A DNA stretch of 64,000 nucleotides from Pumilibacter intestinalis (GCF_943193005.1 NZ_CALPCH010000005.1:62001-126000); one strand, 5' to 3'; counted from the first letter of the stretch, positions 48,386 to 56,542 are shown. Notes: generated by a model from the letters alone, not told the origin. Numbers and translations: made by a program.

Positions 48386-51300
48386 TTAATCTGCGCTTGC
48401 CGACAGCGATATGTTCGATAACTGAACATTCACGGCTTGCCCGCAATCTCCTTTCGAAGCAAGAATGATTGCGAAATTCTCGACATCTTCCGCAACCGTT
48501 ACCGTAAGGGTAACGGTTTTTGTCGTTGCCGCATGGGTAACTTCCGCCGCATTATTGTTTAATAATCCTGTTGTTCCGTCATGCGTAATTTTTCCGTTCA
48601 CGCAAGTCCCGCTGTAAACGACTCCCGTAAACCAATAATTGCCCGTCATATCTACCGCCGCAATATCCAGTTGCAACGTGTAGATGCCCGCTTTCACCGT
48701 TCCGAAACAAAGCGCAATTTCCGACCAAGTCGTGGGCGTTGCCACTTTCAAGGCTCCCCCCCCCGCTACGCTCGCGCTTGTCGCAGCTTTCGTGACTGCC
48801 ATACTGCCGTCTTTTCCCGCAACGGTAATACCCGAACCGTAGTCGGCTATACTGTAACTGTAAACAGACGCATCTTCAAAACCCATCGTCTTTGTAAGTT
48901 CTTCTTTTACAAATTCAAACGACTCTAACGTAACGGAAAACGCTTTGCTCTCCTCACTACCTTCTTTCCACGTTTCCAACATCAATCCGAAATTCGTTTG
49001 CGCGGAAGCAATGTCGATATACATGGTATATGTTCCGCCGGTGGTCGAACTTCCGCTTCCGCTATACAAACAAAATCCTGCCGTATGAATGTTGCCGTAA
49101 GGAGCATCGAACTTTTTATACGCCTTATCGCTAAAAGTTGTTTGCCAATCATCTTCCCAGTTGAGCGCATACAAATACCCCTTAAAGCAATCCCAAGCTA
49201 AGTCGCCGCCGAGTTTCACCGTTACGCGGTAACGCCCCGCCTCTACGTTTCCGAGATAGAAACTCACAGCCGCCCCCGATGCGGGAACATACGCTTTGGT
49301 AAGTTTCAGTTTATTGTCGGCGGTTTTTTCTATCTTCATATTAAACGTACGCAAATAGACGTTTGTACGCTCTATGTCATAGAAATCGCCGTGTTGTGTA
49401 GGATTAACTGCGTCGTTGTAGCTCTCGTCCACCGTGCCGCCGTACTCTTTTACCGTTATCTTAACCGTCTTACTCACGGACGTACCTTCGATATTCGAAG
49501 ACACAACAATCCATACCGTGCCCGCTTTTTTCGCCGTAAGTTTTCCGTCTTTCACTTCCGCTATTTCGGACGTATCGGTCGTATCGGTTGCATTCTCGGT
49601 GTTTTTGTACTTATACGCGAACGTCATGCCGTCTATAAGGGGGATGGGCGCAAACTTGTATGTTTCGCCTTTCACGAGAATACCGTCGGAATACATATCC
49701 GTATCTATAGCAAGTTCGCCGAGCTCTACCGTAAGATTTTTCGTAACGGTAATTTGTTTTCCCGTTGCGCTTGTCACAGTAAGCGTTAAGACGATAGCGC
49801 CGGGTTTTAAGCCTTGCAACTGTTTTTTACCGTTTTCACCGTCGATAATGCGCGCGCTTCCGCCGTTCGTTTCACCGCCTGCCGCGCTCCATTCGCATTT
49901 GTACTGCGGACCCTTTTCGGCATTGCCCTCATACATAACGGTTGCCGTCAAATCTTTTACTTCCCCGCTCTTTAATTTAGCGTCATCCTCGATACCCGAA
50001 ATGCTTGCAGACTCTATGTCCGGCAATTTCACGAACTTGAACGCATCGAGATAAACCGTATAATCCGTTTCGGTACCGCCGCAAAGTTCCAAACCGAAAT
50101 TATTCGTATCTTTGTCTACCTTAATCGTATAAGTATACGTATTGTCGTTATTTACACAGTCATCATCGTGAATGTTGCCATACGGAGTTACACCGCGCGT
50201 ATATGCGCCGTCTTTGGTAAACGTAGTTTCGTAATCCTCTTTTAACGTGATAGGATAAATATATCCTTTGAACTTATCCCAAACTTTCACATCGTCGCCG
50301 CGCAAAGTAAACGAAACTTCATAAACGCCCTTTTTTACGGTTCCGAACATAAATTGCACGGAGCCGTCCCACGCAGGAGCATAATTCTTTTTCATCTTCA
50401 ACGATTGACTTCCGTCGCTTCCTTTTTCTATCGACATGATCCAGTTATGCGTTCTCATGTATACGCTTGTGCGTCGCACATCGTAAACAAGGTTACCGCG
50501 ATTTTTCACGTCGACCGCATATTGATAATCGTCCTCATTTTTTTTGAACGGATTTTCGATAACCGAAAAATCGTATTCTTTACTGAGCGGATTTCCGTTC
50601 AGCGTAGTGGATACCGTAAGATGTATGTTGTTTCCTGCTTTCTTAGGCGTTAATTTGCCGTCTTTCAATTCTATGAATTCGTTGTTGCTTGTGCCGTTCC
50701 CCGTCCACGTATAGGTATACGTGCAATCTTCTATTTCACTCGGAACAAATTTGTAATCTTCGCCGACAATCAACATTCCGTCCGAATAAATATCCGTTTG
50801 CACGGTAAAATAATTCGCACGTGCAAGCGAAAACGACTTGATATGCAACGCATACGGATCAATAGTTCCGTTATCGTCATAAAACATAATACCGAAATTT
50901 TCGTAACTTTGCGTAAGCTCAAAACCTATTTCATATTTATTATCTGTAGGCGTAATATCCGAAAGTTCGCCGAAATCCAATTCGCCGATTATATCGGGGC
51001 GTATTCCGTACTCATACTCGGCAGGCGTATTTTTATATTGCGCGCCGTTAATTTTACCTTGAAATTCCCCTTTTGTTACTTCCAAGTCCACCGTCAACAC
51101 GTATCTTCCGGGCGACAAATTCCAAGAACCCAAACACACGTGCGTCCAATGCGCCCAATCGGTGTTCTTTTCCACAATTAGCATCTTTTTATTCGTGTCG
51201 TACTCATCGATAAAAATGTCGGTGTTGTGCGACGTAACTTTCGGGCCCGTATAATCAAGCCATGCGTCCGTGCAAACTGCATTGACGATACACCGATTGC

Positions 51301-52222
51301 CTACCGCATACGTAAAATCTTCGCTTTTGTCGTCGGGTTTTACCACCTTGAACTCTTTGGTCGCTTTAAGTTCGTCGCCCTTTACTTGCGCCGTAACGGT
51401 CACTTTGCCGTCTTGTTTGCCCGTTATAACGCCGTCGTCACTAATCTCGGCAATGTTTGTATCGCTTACACTCCACTCCAATTCAAACGGACTCGCGTTC
51501 CAAGGCGCATGCTCGGTTTGCAAAGCATAGGAGTATGTTTTATTGAATCTGTAATCGTGCCCCGCAACAATCGCGCCGCTTGCCACGTCTGCTATTGCAA
51601 GGCTTTCCACCTTACGCACCACGGTAAGCGTAGCCGTAGCTTTCACCGCGCGCTGCCCTTTCTTATATACTGTAATATCCGTACTTCCACCGCCCGTAAG
51701 CGTAACCAATCCGCTGTTGTTTACCGTAGCTACGCTATCGTTCGATGAAATCCATACAAGCGTAGCCGAAGCATTCGAACACTCCGCCGAAAGCTGTACG
51801 TTCCCTTCGTCGTATATTACCGTATTCGTATCGGGCATGCCCGACAATGTAATCGTATCGTTAATGGCGCGCTCGTCTTTTACCGTGAGAAGAACTTCCG
51901 CTTTGATTGCCGAGTTATTCGCAAGCGCTACCGTAATAACAACCGCGCCGCTGTCCATAAGCGTGACTTTGCCGCTACCGTCTACCGTCGCAACGTCCTC
52001 ATCGCCCGAGCGCCATTGCACGCTACCGCCGCCACCCGTAAGAGTAGCGCTCAGTTGCAATGTGTTTTCGGTATCGGTTATTATCGCAACGCCGTTTTCG
52101 GGCATACCGGTAACGGTGACATCTGTTGCCGCAAGTTTATCGTTGCATGCAACGCCGAACGTCGCTATCAGCGCCAACACCGCTACAAGCAGTAACCCTT
52201 TGATTTTGTTCGTTCTCTTCAC
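48386..52222 (-). CDS. Large Ig-like and beta-sandwich surface lipoprotein
   Basis: I choose GTG 52,222, seven bases after GAGGTG (TTG 21 bases upstream is an alternative), giving 1,278 residues. Lipobox FGVAC (Cys26) and two to three bacterial Ig-like group 2 domains (VTVTGMPENG, WRSGDEDVATVDGSGKVTL in pattern) lead into four related beta-sandwich modules separated by Ig-like units. Modules contain VYLRT/VYMRT, FKGY and PYGNIH, and resemble carbohydrate-binding modules; no catalytic motif is seen. The fourth module holds a run of nine G (48,756-48,764). Loss of one G would give a TGA two codons later. It likely captures polysaccharide for the linked enzymes. Confidence 0.78.
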   Translation of the reverse strand: MKRTNKIKGLLLVAVLALIATFGVACNDKLAATDVTVTGMPENGVAIITDTENTLQLSATLTGGGGSVQWRSGDEDVATVDGSGKVTLMDSGAVVITVALANNSAIKAEVLLTVKDERAINDTITLSGMPDTNTVIYDEGNVQLSAECSNASATLVWISSNDSVATVNNSGLVTLTGGGSTDITVYKKGQRAVKATATLTVVRKVESLAIADVASGAIVAGHDYRFNKTYSYALQTEHAPWNASPFELEWSVSDTNIAEISDDGVITGKQDGKVTVTAQVKGDELKATKEFKVVKPDDKSEDFTYAVGNRCIVNAVCTDAWLDYTGPKVTSHNTDIFIDEYDTNKKMLIVEKNTDWAHWTHVCLGSWNLSPGRYVLTVDLEVTKGEFQGKINGAQYKNTPAEYEYGIRPDIIGELDFGELSDITPTDNKYEIGFELTQSYENFGIMFYDDNGTIDPYALHIKSFSLARANYFTVQTDIYSDGMLIVGEDYKFVPSEIEDCTYTYTWTGNGTSNNEFIELKDGKLTPKKAGNNIHLTVSTTLNGNPLSKEYDFSVIENPFKKNEDDYQYAVDVKNRGNLVYDVRRTSVYMRTHNWIMSIEKGSDGSQSLKMKKNYAPAWDGSVQFMFGTVKKGVYEVSFTLRGDDVKVWDKFKGYIYPITLKEDYETTFTKDGAYTRGVTPYGNIHDDDCVNNDNTYTYTIKVDKDTNNFGLELCGGTETDYTVYLDAFKFVKLPDIESASISGIEDDAKLKSGEVKDLTATVMYEGNAEKGPQYKCEWSAAGGETNGGSARIIDGENGKKQLQGLKPGAIVLTLTVTSATGKQITVTKNLTVELGELAIDTDMYSDGILVKGETYKFAPIPLIDGMTFAYKYKNTENATDTTDTSEIAEVKDGKLTAKKAGTVWIVVSSNIEGTSVSKTVKITVKEYGGTVDESYNDAVNPTQHGDFYDIERTNVYLRTFNMKIEKTADNKLKLTKAYVPASGAAVSFYLGNVEAGRYRVTVKLGGDLAWDCFKGYLYALNWEDDWQTTFSDKAYKKFDAPYGNIHTAGFCLYSGSGSSTTGGTYTMYIDIASAQTNFGLMLETWKEGSEESKAFSVTLESFEFVKEELTKTMGFEDASVYSYSIADYGSGITVAGKDGSMAVTKAATSASVAGGGALKVATPTTWSEIALCFGTVKAGIYTLQLDIAAVDMTGNYWFTGVVYSGTCVNGKITHDGTTGLLNNNAAEVTHAATTKTVTLTVTVAEDVENFAIILASKGDCGQAVNVQLSNISLSASAD

Positions 52223-52243
52223 TTTCCTGCACCTCTTTTTCAA

Positions 52244-52320
52244 GATTTGATTGCTTTTACGCCAACTACATATTTTACAGTACTTATATTATAACATAGT
52301 GTAAACGCGGTTTCTACAAA
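52244..52320 (-). promoter_or_regulatory. Leader of the carbohydrate-use operon with extended -10 promoter
   Basis: On the minus strand an extended -10 element (TGTTATAAT, about 52,289-52,297) lacks a good -35, which suggests activator dependence. Just upstream, TGTAAACGCGGTTTCTACA (about 52,300-52,318) is an imperfect TGTA...TACA palindrome that could bind the divergent AraC regulator or CcpA. The rest of this divergent gap is AT-rich. Confidence 0.5.
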
Positions 52321-52356
52321 TTATGTGACAACAAATCGCAAAATTGTGATATTTAC

Positions 52357-52391
52357 TTGCCAAAACTACCCGTTTATGGTATACTTGCGCT
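52357..52391 (+). promoter_or_regulatory. Promoter of the divergent araC-type gene, with no 5' leader
   Basis: TTGCCA (52,357-52,362), 17 bases, TATACT (52,380-52,385). The ATG at 52,392 is only six bases beyond the -10 box, where transcription should start. No ribosome binding site exists between them, so the mRNA appears leaderless. Confidence 0.7.
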
Positions 52392-53243
52392 ATGAAAACT
52401 CCACCGATTCATTCGCAAGGCGCGCCGCGTCCTTCCGATTACACAAAGCTGTGGAATCAAATTTCCGCTCGGCATTTGCACATCTCTTTTGAAATACTAA
52501 TTCAACTCAGCGGCAAAGTACAAAATACGGTAAACGATTCCTCTCGTATTCTTGTTCCGGGCAACATAGTGCTTATGCGCCCCGGCGATTGGCATACTAT
52601 CGATGTATTTCCCGACGAGCCGCATCTACATCGGGATATTTATATCCGTCCCGAAAAAATGCGTAGAATTTGCGACTTTTTATCTCCATCGCTGTTTGAT
52701 GAACTTACGGTTTCTGTCGAGCCGATTTACTTCGATATCAGCGCAAGCAGAATGAGAATATTGGAACATCAACTGTTTTTGTTTAACAAAAAAACATTTC
52801 ATTCTTTCGATTACGAAAGTTTGCATTCCTGTATTTGTTTCAATTTGCTCTCCTATTATATCGAATACGCTGTTCTCAGTAAAAACGCATATCCCGATTG
52901 GTTGCGTAAATTTTTGATACATTTGAACAATCCCGAACATTTGTCTTTGAAAATCGATGAGTTGACAAAAGTCACGAATTACAGTCGCGAACATTTGAGT
53001 CGCATTTTCAAAAAATATTTGGGGCAAACTTTGGAATCGTACGTCACCGATTTACGCATGAACTACGCTTTGGAGCTACTGTCGGCTACCGATTTTTCCA
53101 TGGCGCACATCACCAACGAACTCGGTTACGATTCGCAAAACAGCTTTACCAACAATTTCCGCAAGCAATTCGGTGTAACGCCTATGGTGTGGCGAAAAAA
53201 TCACCTACCCCCCCCCGACAGACCCGATAGACTGAAACCGTAA
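52392..53243 (+). CDS. AraC family regulator of the carbohydrate operon
   Basis: 283 residues: an N-terminal cupin-like sensor (GNIVLMRPGDWHTIDVFPDE) and a C-terminal double helix-turn-helix (about 180-275; LSLKIDELTKVTNYSREHLSRIFKKYLG in outline, HITNELGYDSQNSFTNNFRKQFGVTP). It points away from the utilization operon, as pathway-specific activators of sugar operons do, and should sense a mono- or oligosaccharide. A nine-C run (53,208-53,216) lies in its last codons; slipping would change only the final dozen residues. The promoter suggests leaderless translation. Confidence 0.88.
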   Translation: MKTPPIHSQGAPRPSDYTKLWNQISARHLHISFEILIQLSGKVQNTVNDSSRILVPGNIVLMRPGDWHTIDVFPDEPHLHRDIYIRPEKMRRICDFLSPSLFDELTVSVEPIYFDISASRMRILEHQLFLFNKKTFHSFDYESLHSCICFNLLSYYIEYAVLSKNAYPDWLRKFLIHLNNPEHLSLKIDELTKVTNYSREHLSRIFKKYLGQTLESYVTDLRMNYALELLSATDFSMAHITNELGYDSQNSFTNNFRKQFGVTPMVWRKNHLPPPDRPDRLKP

Positions 53244-53288
53244 TTGTTTTATTTTTTGCATTGTCAACGTACTTAATGTTATTTGTCA

Positions 53289-53456
53289 AAAACAAAAAAT
53301 GCCGTCCCCTTTCGAGAACGACATCTGTCAATACGCCATTCCGTAAGGTTACCACACCCGATCCGAATCACCACAAGGCTTATCAGATAAAACGAAATAG
53401 CATATCTCCAGCAAGGAGTATATGCCTTGTGTAATATTCAAATCGGATGTGGTAAT
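53289..53456 (-). ncRNA. Unassigned small RNA with consensus promoter, 20-base-pair stem and terminator
   Basis: On the minus strand TTGACA (53,483-53,488), 17 bases and TATAAT (53,460-53,465) place a start near 53,453-53,456. The RNA then begins with an arm (53,436-53,455) that pairs over 20 positions with 53,349-53,368, including three G-U pairs that would be mismatches on the other strand. Inside is a perfect 8-base-pair stem (53,424-53,431 with 53,72-79 of the same thousand) and an apical GGAG/CTCC hairpin. After a 26-base single-stranded stretch comes a nine-pair terminator stem with a GAAA loop (53,301-53,322) and a T-rich tail. It is not tRNA, tmRNA, SRP or RNase P RNA as I know them, and I see no 6S-type bubble. 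No convincing reading frame lies in this gap. Confidence 0.78.
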
Positions 53457-53459
53457 TGT

Positions 53460-53488
53460 ATTATATCGCAAATCGCGTAAATTGTCAA
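53460..53488 (-). promoter_or_regulatory. Perfect consensus promoter of the small RNA
   Basis: TTGACA and TATAAT separated by exactly 17 bases on the minus strand. The start lies at the base of the 20-base-pair stem, so the RNA begins directly with a structured element. No gene follows on this strand before the terminator at 53,289-53,322. Confidence 0.85.
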
Positions 53489-53660
53489 TGTAAAAAAGTA
53501 TATGCATAAACGCCGTTAAATCGCAATATAAGCCAAATGCATTATTATAATTAAAAAATATCGGTTCGACTCCCGTTTTTATAAAAAACCAATAGAAATC
53601 ATTCCGAAAAACAAAAGATATTTTTCTCATGAATCCAATCAATATTTTGTACTTAAAGAC
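53489..53660. other. AT-rich gap between the small RNA promoter and the tRNA terminator
   Basis: This stretch is AT-rich with short runs of A and T. A 107-codon frame on the minus strand crosses it, but it has no ribosome binding site, includes the small RNA, and has a biased hydrophobic composition, so I do not call it a gene. I see nothing else here. Confidence 0.6.
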
Positions 53661-53697
53661 ACAAAAAATCACACAATACGCTACATATTGTGTGATT
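53661..53697 (-). terminator. Rho-independent terminator of the tRNA-Gly gene
   Basis: AATCACACAATA and TATTGTGTGATT (53,667-53,678 and 53,686-53,697) form a perfect 12-base stem with a 7-base loop, followed on the minus strand by TTTTTTGTG. The plus-strand side ends in TTTTCGTTT and may act as well. Confidence 0.85.
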
Positions 53698-53728
53698 TTC
53701 GTTTAGCATCCTTTTCGGGTACTAAATA

Positions 53729-53803
53729 TGGAGCGGAAGACGGGACTCGAACCCGCAACGTTCAGCTTGGGAAGCTGACGCTCTACCGTTGAGCCACTTC
53801 CGC
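53729..53803 (-). tRNA. tRNA-Gly (anticodon CCC)
   Basis: The minus strand folds into a cloverleaf: acceptor GCGGAAG/CTTCCGC, D arm GCTC-AACGGTA-GAGC, anticodon stem TCAGC/GCTGA with loop TTCCCAA (anticodon CCC, reading GGG), T arm GCGGG-TTCGAGT-CCCGT, and an encoded CCA after a T discriminator. It has its own promoter and terminator. It is next to the sporulation genes and shows no duplicated 3' end in the window, so it is not an evident attachment site. Confidence 0.96.
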
Positions 53804-53852
53804 GCAAATGCGATAACATAATGATTATACAGCATTTGCGCGGGATAGTCAA
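53800..53852 (-). promoter_or_regulatory. tRNA-Gly promoter flanked by an inverted repeat
   Basis: TTGACT (53,847-53,852), 17 bases and TATAAT (53,824-53,829). CGCGCAAATGC (53,801-53,811) and GCATTTGCGCG (53,832-53,842) are perfect 11-base arms around the -10 box; the inner arm includes the first three bases of the tRNA. This could be an operator or the remnant of an insertion. Confidence 0.75.
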
Positions 53853-53861
53853 GCTCTTAAA

Positions 53862-55196
53862 TCACATTACCAAATTTCCTTGCGCACTGTCTACGGTGCG
53901 CATTATCTTTACCGTTTCGCCGTTTACCGCGTCGAGGTATACGAAATAATAGAGGTCGTTGTATTTTGCCGCGGCTTCGTAGCAAAGGCGTTCTTCGCCG
54001 TTGTCGAGCGGAATGAGTGCGCCGCGCACCGAAACTATATCGAGACGGTCGTCTACCAAAGTGGGCACTGCCGCGCGGTTCATGGTGAGCGAAGTGTTTC
54101 TTTCTTTGCAATGATTGAGGCAGTAGTTTTTGGCTTCGAGCCCGAGAGCTTCGCCGTTGTCGAGCGCGACTTTTACTTTCACGAGGTCGGTGTACATAAC
54201 TACGTCGTTGATTACGGGCGCGAGATTTATATACGCCACGCCTCCCGAGGCAAGATACCAAACGGGCTCTACGTCGTAACCCAAACGGTTGGCGAAATCT
54301 TTGGCGCACGCTTTTGCGTTGTTTTCGCCCAGCATGTTCGCGCCGAGGTCGCGCCACACCGAAAGGTTTATTATCTTGCCGCCGCGCTCGGATACGCTCA
54401 CGTAAGCGTCGCCGCGCTCGCCCGAAATCATCAGTTCGTAAAGCGGTTCTTTTTCGGACTTGCCCGCGCTCGTAACCGTTTTAACCCCCAAATCGGGCAA
54501 CGCGGCTTTGGCTATCTCCTTAGCGTCCTTCAAGGAAATCGCGGGTTCGTTCTCGAAATAGCGGTATTCCTCAACGTCCCTGCCGTCGGAGAACGGCCCG
54601 TCGTATATCAGTTCGGGATATTGCACGGGAGTGTGCGAAATCTTATCCGACGAACGGAACGAATACGGTTTCTCCGAGGTAACTTTGCGAATGTTCATCT
54701 TGTTTTCGGACACGAGCGACACCGAGTCGGCAATCTCCTCGTTGAGCTTTTTTGCGGTGTTGTACATGCTCTCAACGCTTCCCGCAAAACTCCTGCCCGA
54801 CTTGCCCGAGGCTATGCAGTTCTGATAAGATATAGCAAAGTCGGCAACCTGGTTCAAAAATCCCGACGCGTCTTCGGCGGCGTGTCCGTCTATGGGAAGC
54901 ATGGAAAGCGACTTGTTCGCCGCGAGAGCTTCGCTGTATACGTCGGTGAGAAGTACGGTTGCGTACTTGCCGTCGGGCGCAATCATGAGCTTGCTGAGGT
55001 TTACCTCGAGGTTGGAGAGGTTGTCGCCGAGGTCGTACAAATTCCGTTCGTAGCCTCGTTCCACCGCGTCTTGCGCCCTGCTGTTGTTGCCGAGCGCAAA
55101 GGCGAGCGACACGACGAGGCACACCGAAAACAGCATGAGCGACACGGCGGTAATCATCCACCCTACGTTCTTTTTTCTTACAATCGTTTGTTCCAT
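53862..55196 (-). CDS. ypeB: Germination protein YpeB
   Basis: 444 residues, ATG after AAGGAGAAAG. A single N-terminal membrane helix (about 12-35), a helical domain (YLLTDVYSEAL-type region to residue 150) and repeated PepSY-like domains (ISLKDAKEIAKAALPDLG). YpeB keeps the cortex hydrolase SleB stable and inactive in the dormant spore. It lies 17 bases after sleB, the usual pair. It confirms that the host forms spores. Confidence 0.93.
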   Translation of the reverse strand: MEQTIVRKKNVGWMITAVSLMLFSVCLVVSLAFALGNNSRAQDAVERGYERNLYDLGDNLSNLEVNLSKLMIAPDGKYATVLLTDVYSEALAANKSLSMLPIDGHAAEDASGFLNQVADFAISYQNCIASGKSGRSFAGSVESMYNTAKKLNEEIADSVSLVSENKMNIRKVTSEKPYSFRSSDKISHTPVQYPELIYDGPFSDGRDVEEYRYFENEPAISLKDAKEIAKAALPDLGVKTVTSAGKSEKEPLYELMISGERGDAYVSVSERGGKIINLSVWRDLGANMLGENNAKACAKDFANRLGYDVEPVWYLASGGVAYINLAPVINDVVMYTDLVKVKVALDNGEALGLEAKNYCLNHCKERNTSLTMNRAAVPTLVDDRLDIVSVRGALIPLDNGEERLCYEAAAKYNDLYYFVYLDAVNGETVKIMRTVDSAQGNLVM

Positions 55197-55213
55197 ATTC
55201 TTTCTCCTTGAGT

Positions 55214-55897
55214 TTAGCCCCGCGCAAAGCTGTGGCGGCCTATCTTAAGCTCCACTTTCAAGCTCCATATCCACTTGCTCGTGGCGGTTGCGGGATTGTA
55301 ATAGTAAAGGCAGCCGTTGGTGGGGTCCCAGCCGTTGAGCGCGTCGCGAGCGGCGTTGTACGCCGACTGATTGGGCGATAGGTTTATCTGACCGTCGGCA
55401 ACCGCGGTGAACGCGCCCGCCTGATAGATTACGCCCGACACGGTGTTGGGGAATTTGCTGCTGCGCACGCGGTTTAATACCACCGCCGCAACCGCTACTT
55501 GCCCCGTGTACGGCTCGCCCCGCGCCTCGCCGTATACGCACCGCGCGAGCAAATTGAGGTCCGCGCTCGACGTTGTGCCGCCCGAGTTATTTCCGCCGGA
55601 CGACTTGAGCGTAATTCCGAGAGCTTTCTCGGTGCGCGCGCCCACTATGCCGTCTACCGCAAGCCCTTTGGCGCGTTGAAAGTTCTTTACTCCCGCCAAA
55701 GTCTTGGCTCCCCAAATGCCGTCTACTCCTATTTTATAATAGCCGAGTTCCTTAAGACGTTGTTGAACCATGCGCACGTTTTCTTTGGTGTCGCCCTTAA
55801 TTATGTGCGCGGCGTCGGCGTGAGTAGCTCCCGCAAAGGCGCACAGCGCGATGACGAGAACCAAAAACACTATACATACGTTTCTTCTTTTGTTCAT
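55214..55897 (-). CDS. sleB: Spore cortex-lytic enzyme SleB
   Basis: 227 residues from ATG 55,897 (CGGAGG upstream). Signal peptide 1-29, a peptidoglycan-binding domain (about 35-95, VRMVQQRLKELGYY, VDGIWGAKTLAGVKNFQ) and a hydrolase domain (112-227, LLARCVYGEARGEPYTGQVA with the catalytic glutamate, VVLNRVRSSKFPN). It is a lytic transglycosylase that degrades cortex during germination. The gene follows spoIIR after 25 bases and precedes ypeB. Confidence 0.95.
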   Translation of the reverse strand: MNKRRNVCIVFLVLVIALCAFAGATHADAAHIIKGDTKENVRMVQQRLKELGYYKIGVDGIWGAKTLAGVKNFQRAKGLAVDGIVGARTEKALGITLKSSGGNNSGGTTSSADLNLLARCVYGEARGEPYTGQVAVAAVVLNRVRSSKFPNTVSGVIYQAGAFTAVADGQINLSPNQSAYNAARDALNGWDPTNGCLYYYNPATATSKWIWSLKVELKIGRHSFARG

Positions 55898-55922
55898 GTT
55901 TCCTCCGTAAAAACAAGCCCGC

Positions 55923-56426
55923 CTATTTGTACCCGAACAGCTCGGCTATAAACGATTTGTAGCGCACGCCCTCGCCGTCGCGCGGGTATATCATGCCCCA
56001 CCAGTTGTCGCCGCCGCCGCTTCCCAACCGCACTATGAGCGCGTCGTATTCGCCCGCGGGCACAACCGTGTCGCCGTAGTCGCGTTCGGCAAACCGTTCG
56101 CGCACGAGAATTGCGCTCGCTCCGTAGCCGAAGCCGCGGCTTCTGAGCACCGCGGCGGCAATCTCCTTGATAGCGCCGAGCCGCGCGTTTACCGCATCGA
56201 GCAACTGTTCGTATCCACGCACGCGCTTAAGCTCCGCCGCAAGATATCCGTCTATAGCCGCCGCAACCTCGCGCTTTACCGCCTGTGCCTGCGGCATGTT
56301 TGAGTCGGCTCGCACGTGCAACCTAAGCGGCTTGTCTTCCGTTTTAGTATAGCCGCAACCCGCGCAAAATATTTGCGCAAAAAACAAAACTACCGCAATT
56401 ATTACACAAAGTTTTTTGACTTTCAT
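55923..56426 (-). CDS. spoIIR: Stage II sporulation protein R
   Basis: 167 residues; ATG 56,426 follows GGAGGTTTGGC. After a hydrophobic signal (lipobox-like FCAGC, Cys24) come LRLHVRADSN, AVLRSRGFGYGASAILV, RDYGDTVVPAGEYDALIV and NWWGMIYP, all characteristic SpoIIR signals. SpoIIR is made in the forespore under sigma-F and triggers processing of pro-sigma-E in the mother cell. A good sigma-F promoter lies upstream (56,482-56,509). It is placed just before sleB/ypeB, a little unusual since those are late forespore genes. Confidence 0.93.
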   Translation of the reverse strand: MKVKKLCVIIAVVLFFAQIFCAGCGYTKTEDKPLRLHVRADSNMPQAQAVKREVAAAIDGYLAAELKRVRGYEQLLDAVNARLGAIKEIAAAVLRSRGFGYGASAILVRERFAERDYGDTVVPAGEYDALIVRLGSGGGDNWWGMIYPRDGEGVRYKSFIAELFGYK

Positions 56427-56440
56427 GCCAAACCTCCGAA

Positions 56441-56484
56441 AAAACAAAAATCGATGCCCGCCCTATTCGGGTACGGTATCGATT
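56441..56484 (-). terminator. Terminator of the manA-ROK-ispE operon
   Basis: AATCGAT (56,478-56,484) and ATCGATT (56,449-56,455) plus an inner CCCG/CGGG pair form the stem, followed on the minus strand by TTTTTGTTTTTT. The upstream arm lies before the predicted spoIIR transcript start, so the spoIIR mRNA cannot fold it. Confidence 0.75.
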
Positions 56485-56509
56485 ATTGCCTATCGAAATA
56501 TTTATATAC
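56482..56509 (-). promoter_or_regulatory. Sigma-F-type promoter of spoIIR
   Basis: On the minus strand GTATA (56,505-56,509), 14 bases, then GGCAATAAT (56,482-56,490). This fits the Bacillus sigma-F pattern GYATA and GGNNANAAT and the expected forespore expression of spoIIR. The -10 overlaps the upstream arm of a terminator. Confidence 0.7.
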
Positions 56510-56542
56510 GTATTACCGTAAAATTGTACTTTTATTTCTTCG

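Noticed and set aside
53349-53672. A 107-codon open frame on the minus strand
   Set aside because: It lacks a ribosome binding site, has an improbable hydrophobic and aromatic composition, and covers the small RNA and its promoter.
53729-53803. tRNA-Gly as the integration site of the ICE
   Set aside because: The recombinase is of the TnpX type, which does not normally use tRNA genes, and no duplicated tRNA end was seen near the element.
53880-55211. A 443-codon plus-strand frame opposite ypeB
   Set aside because: YpeB is recognisable on the other strand with its operon context; the opposite frame is a product of high GC at third positions.
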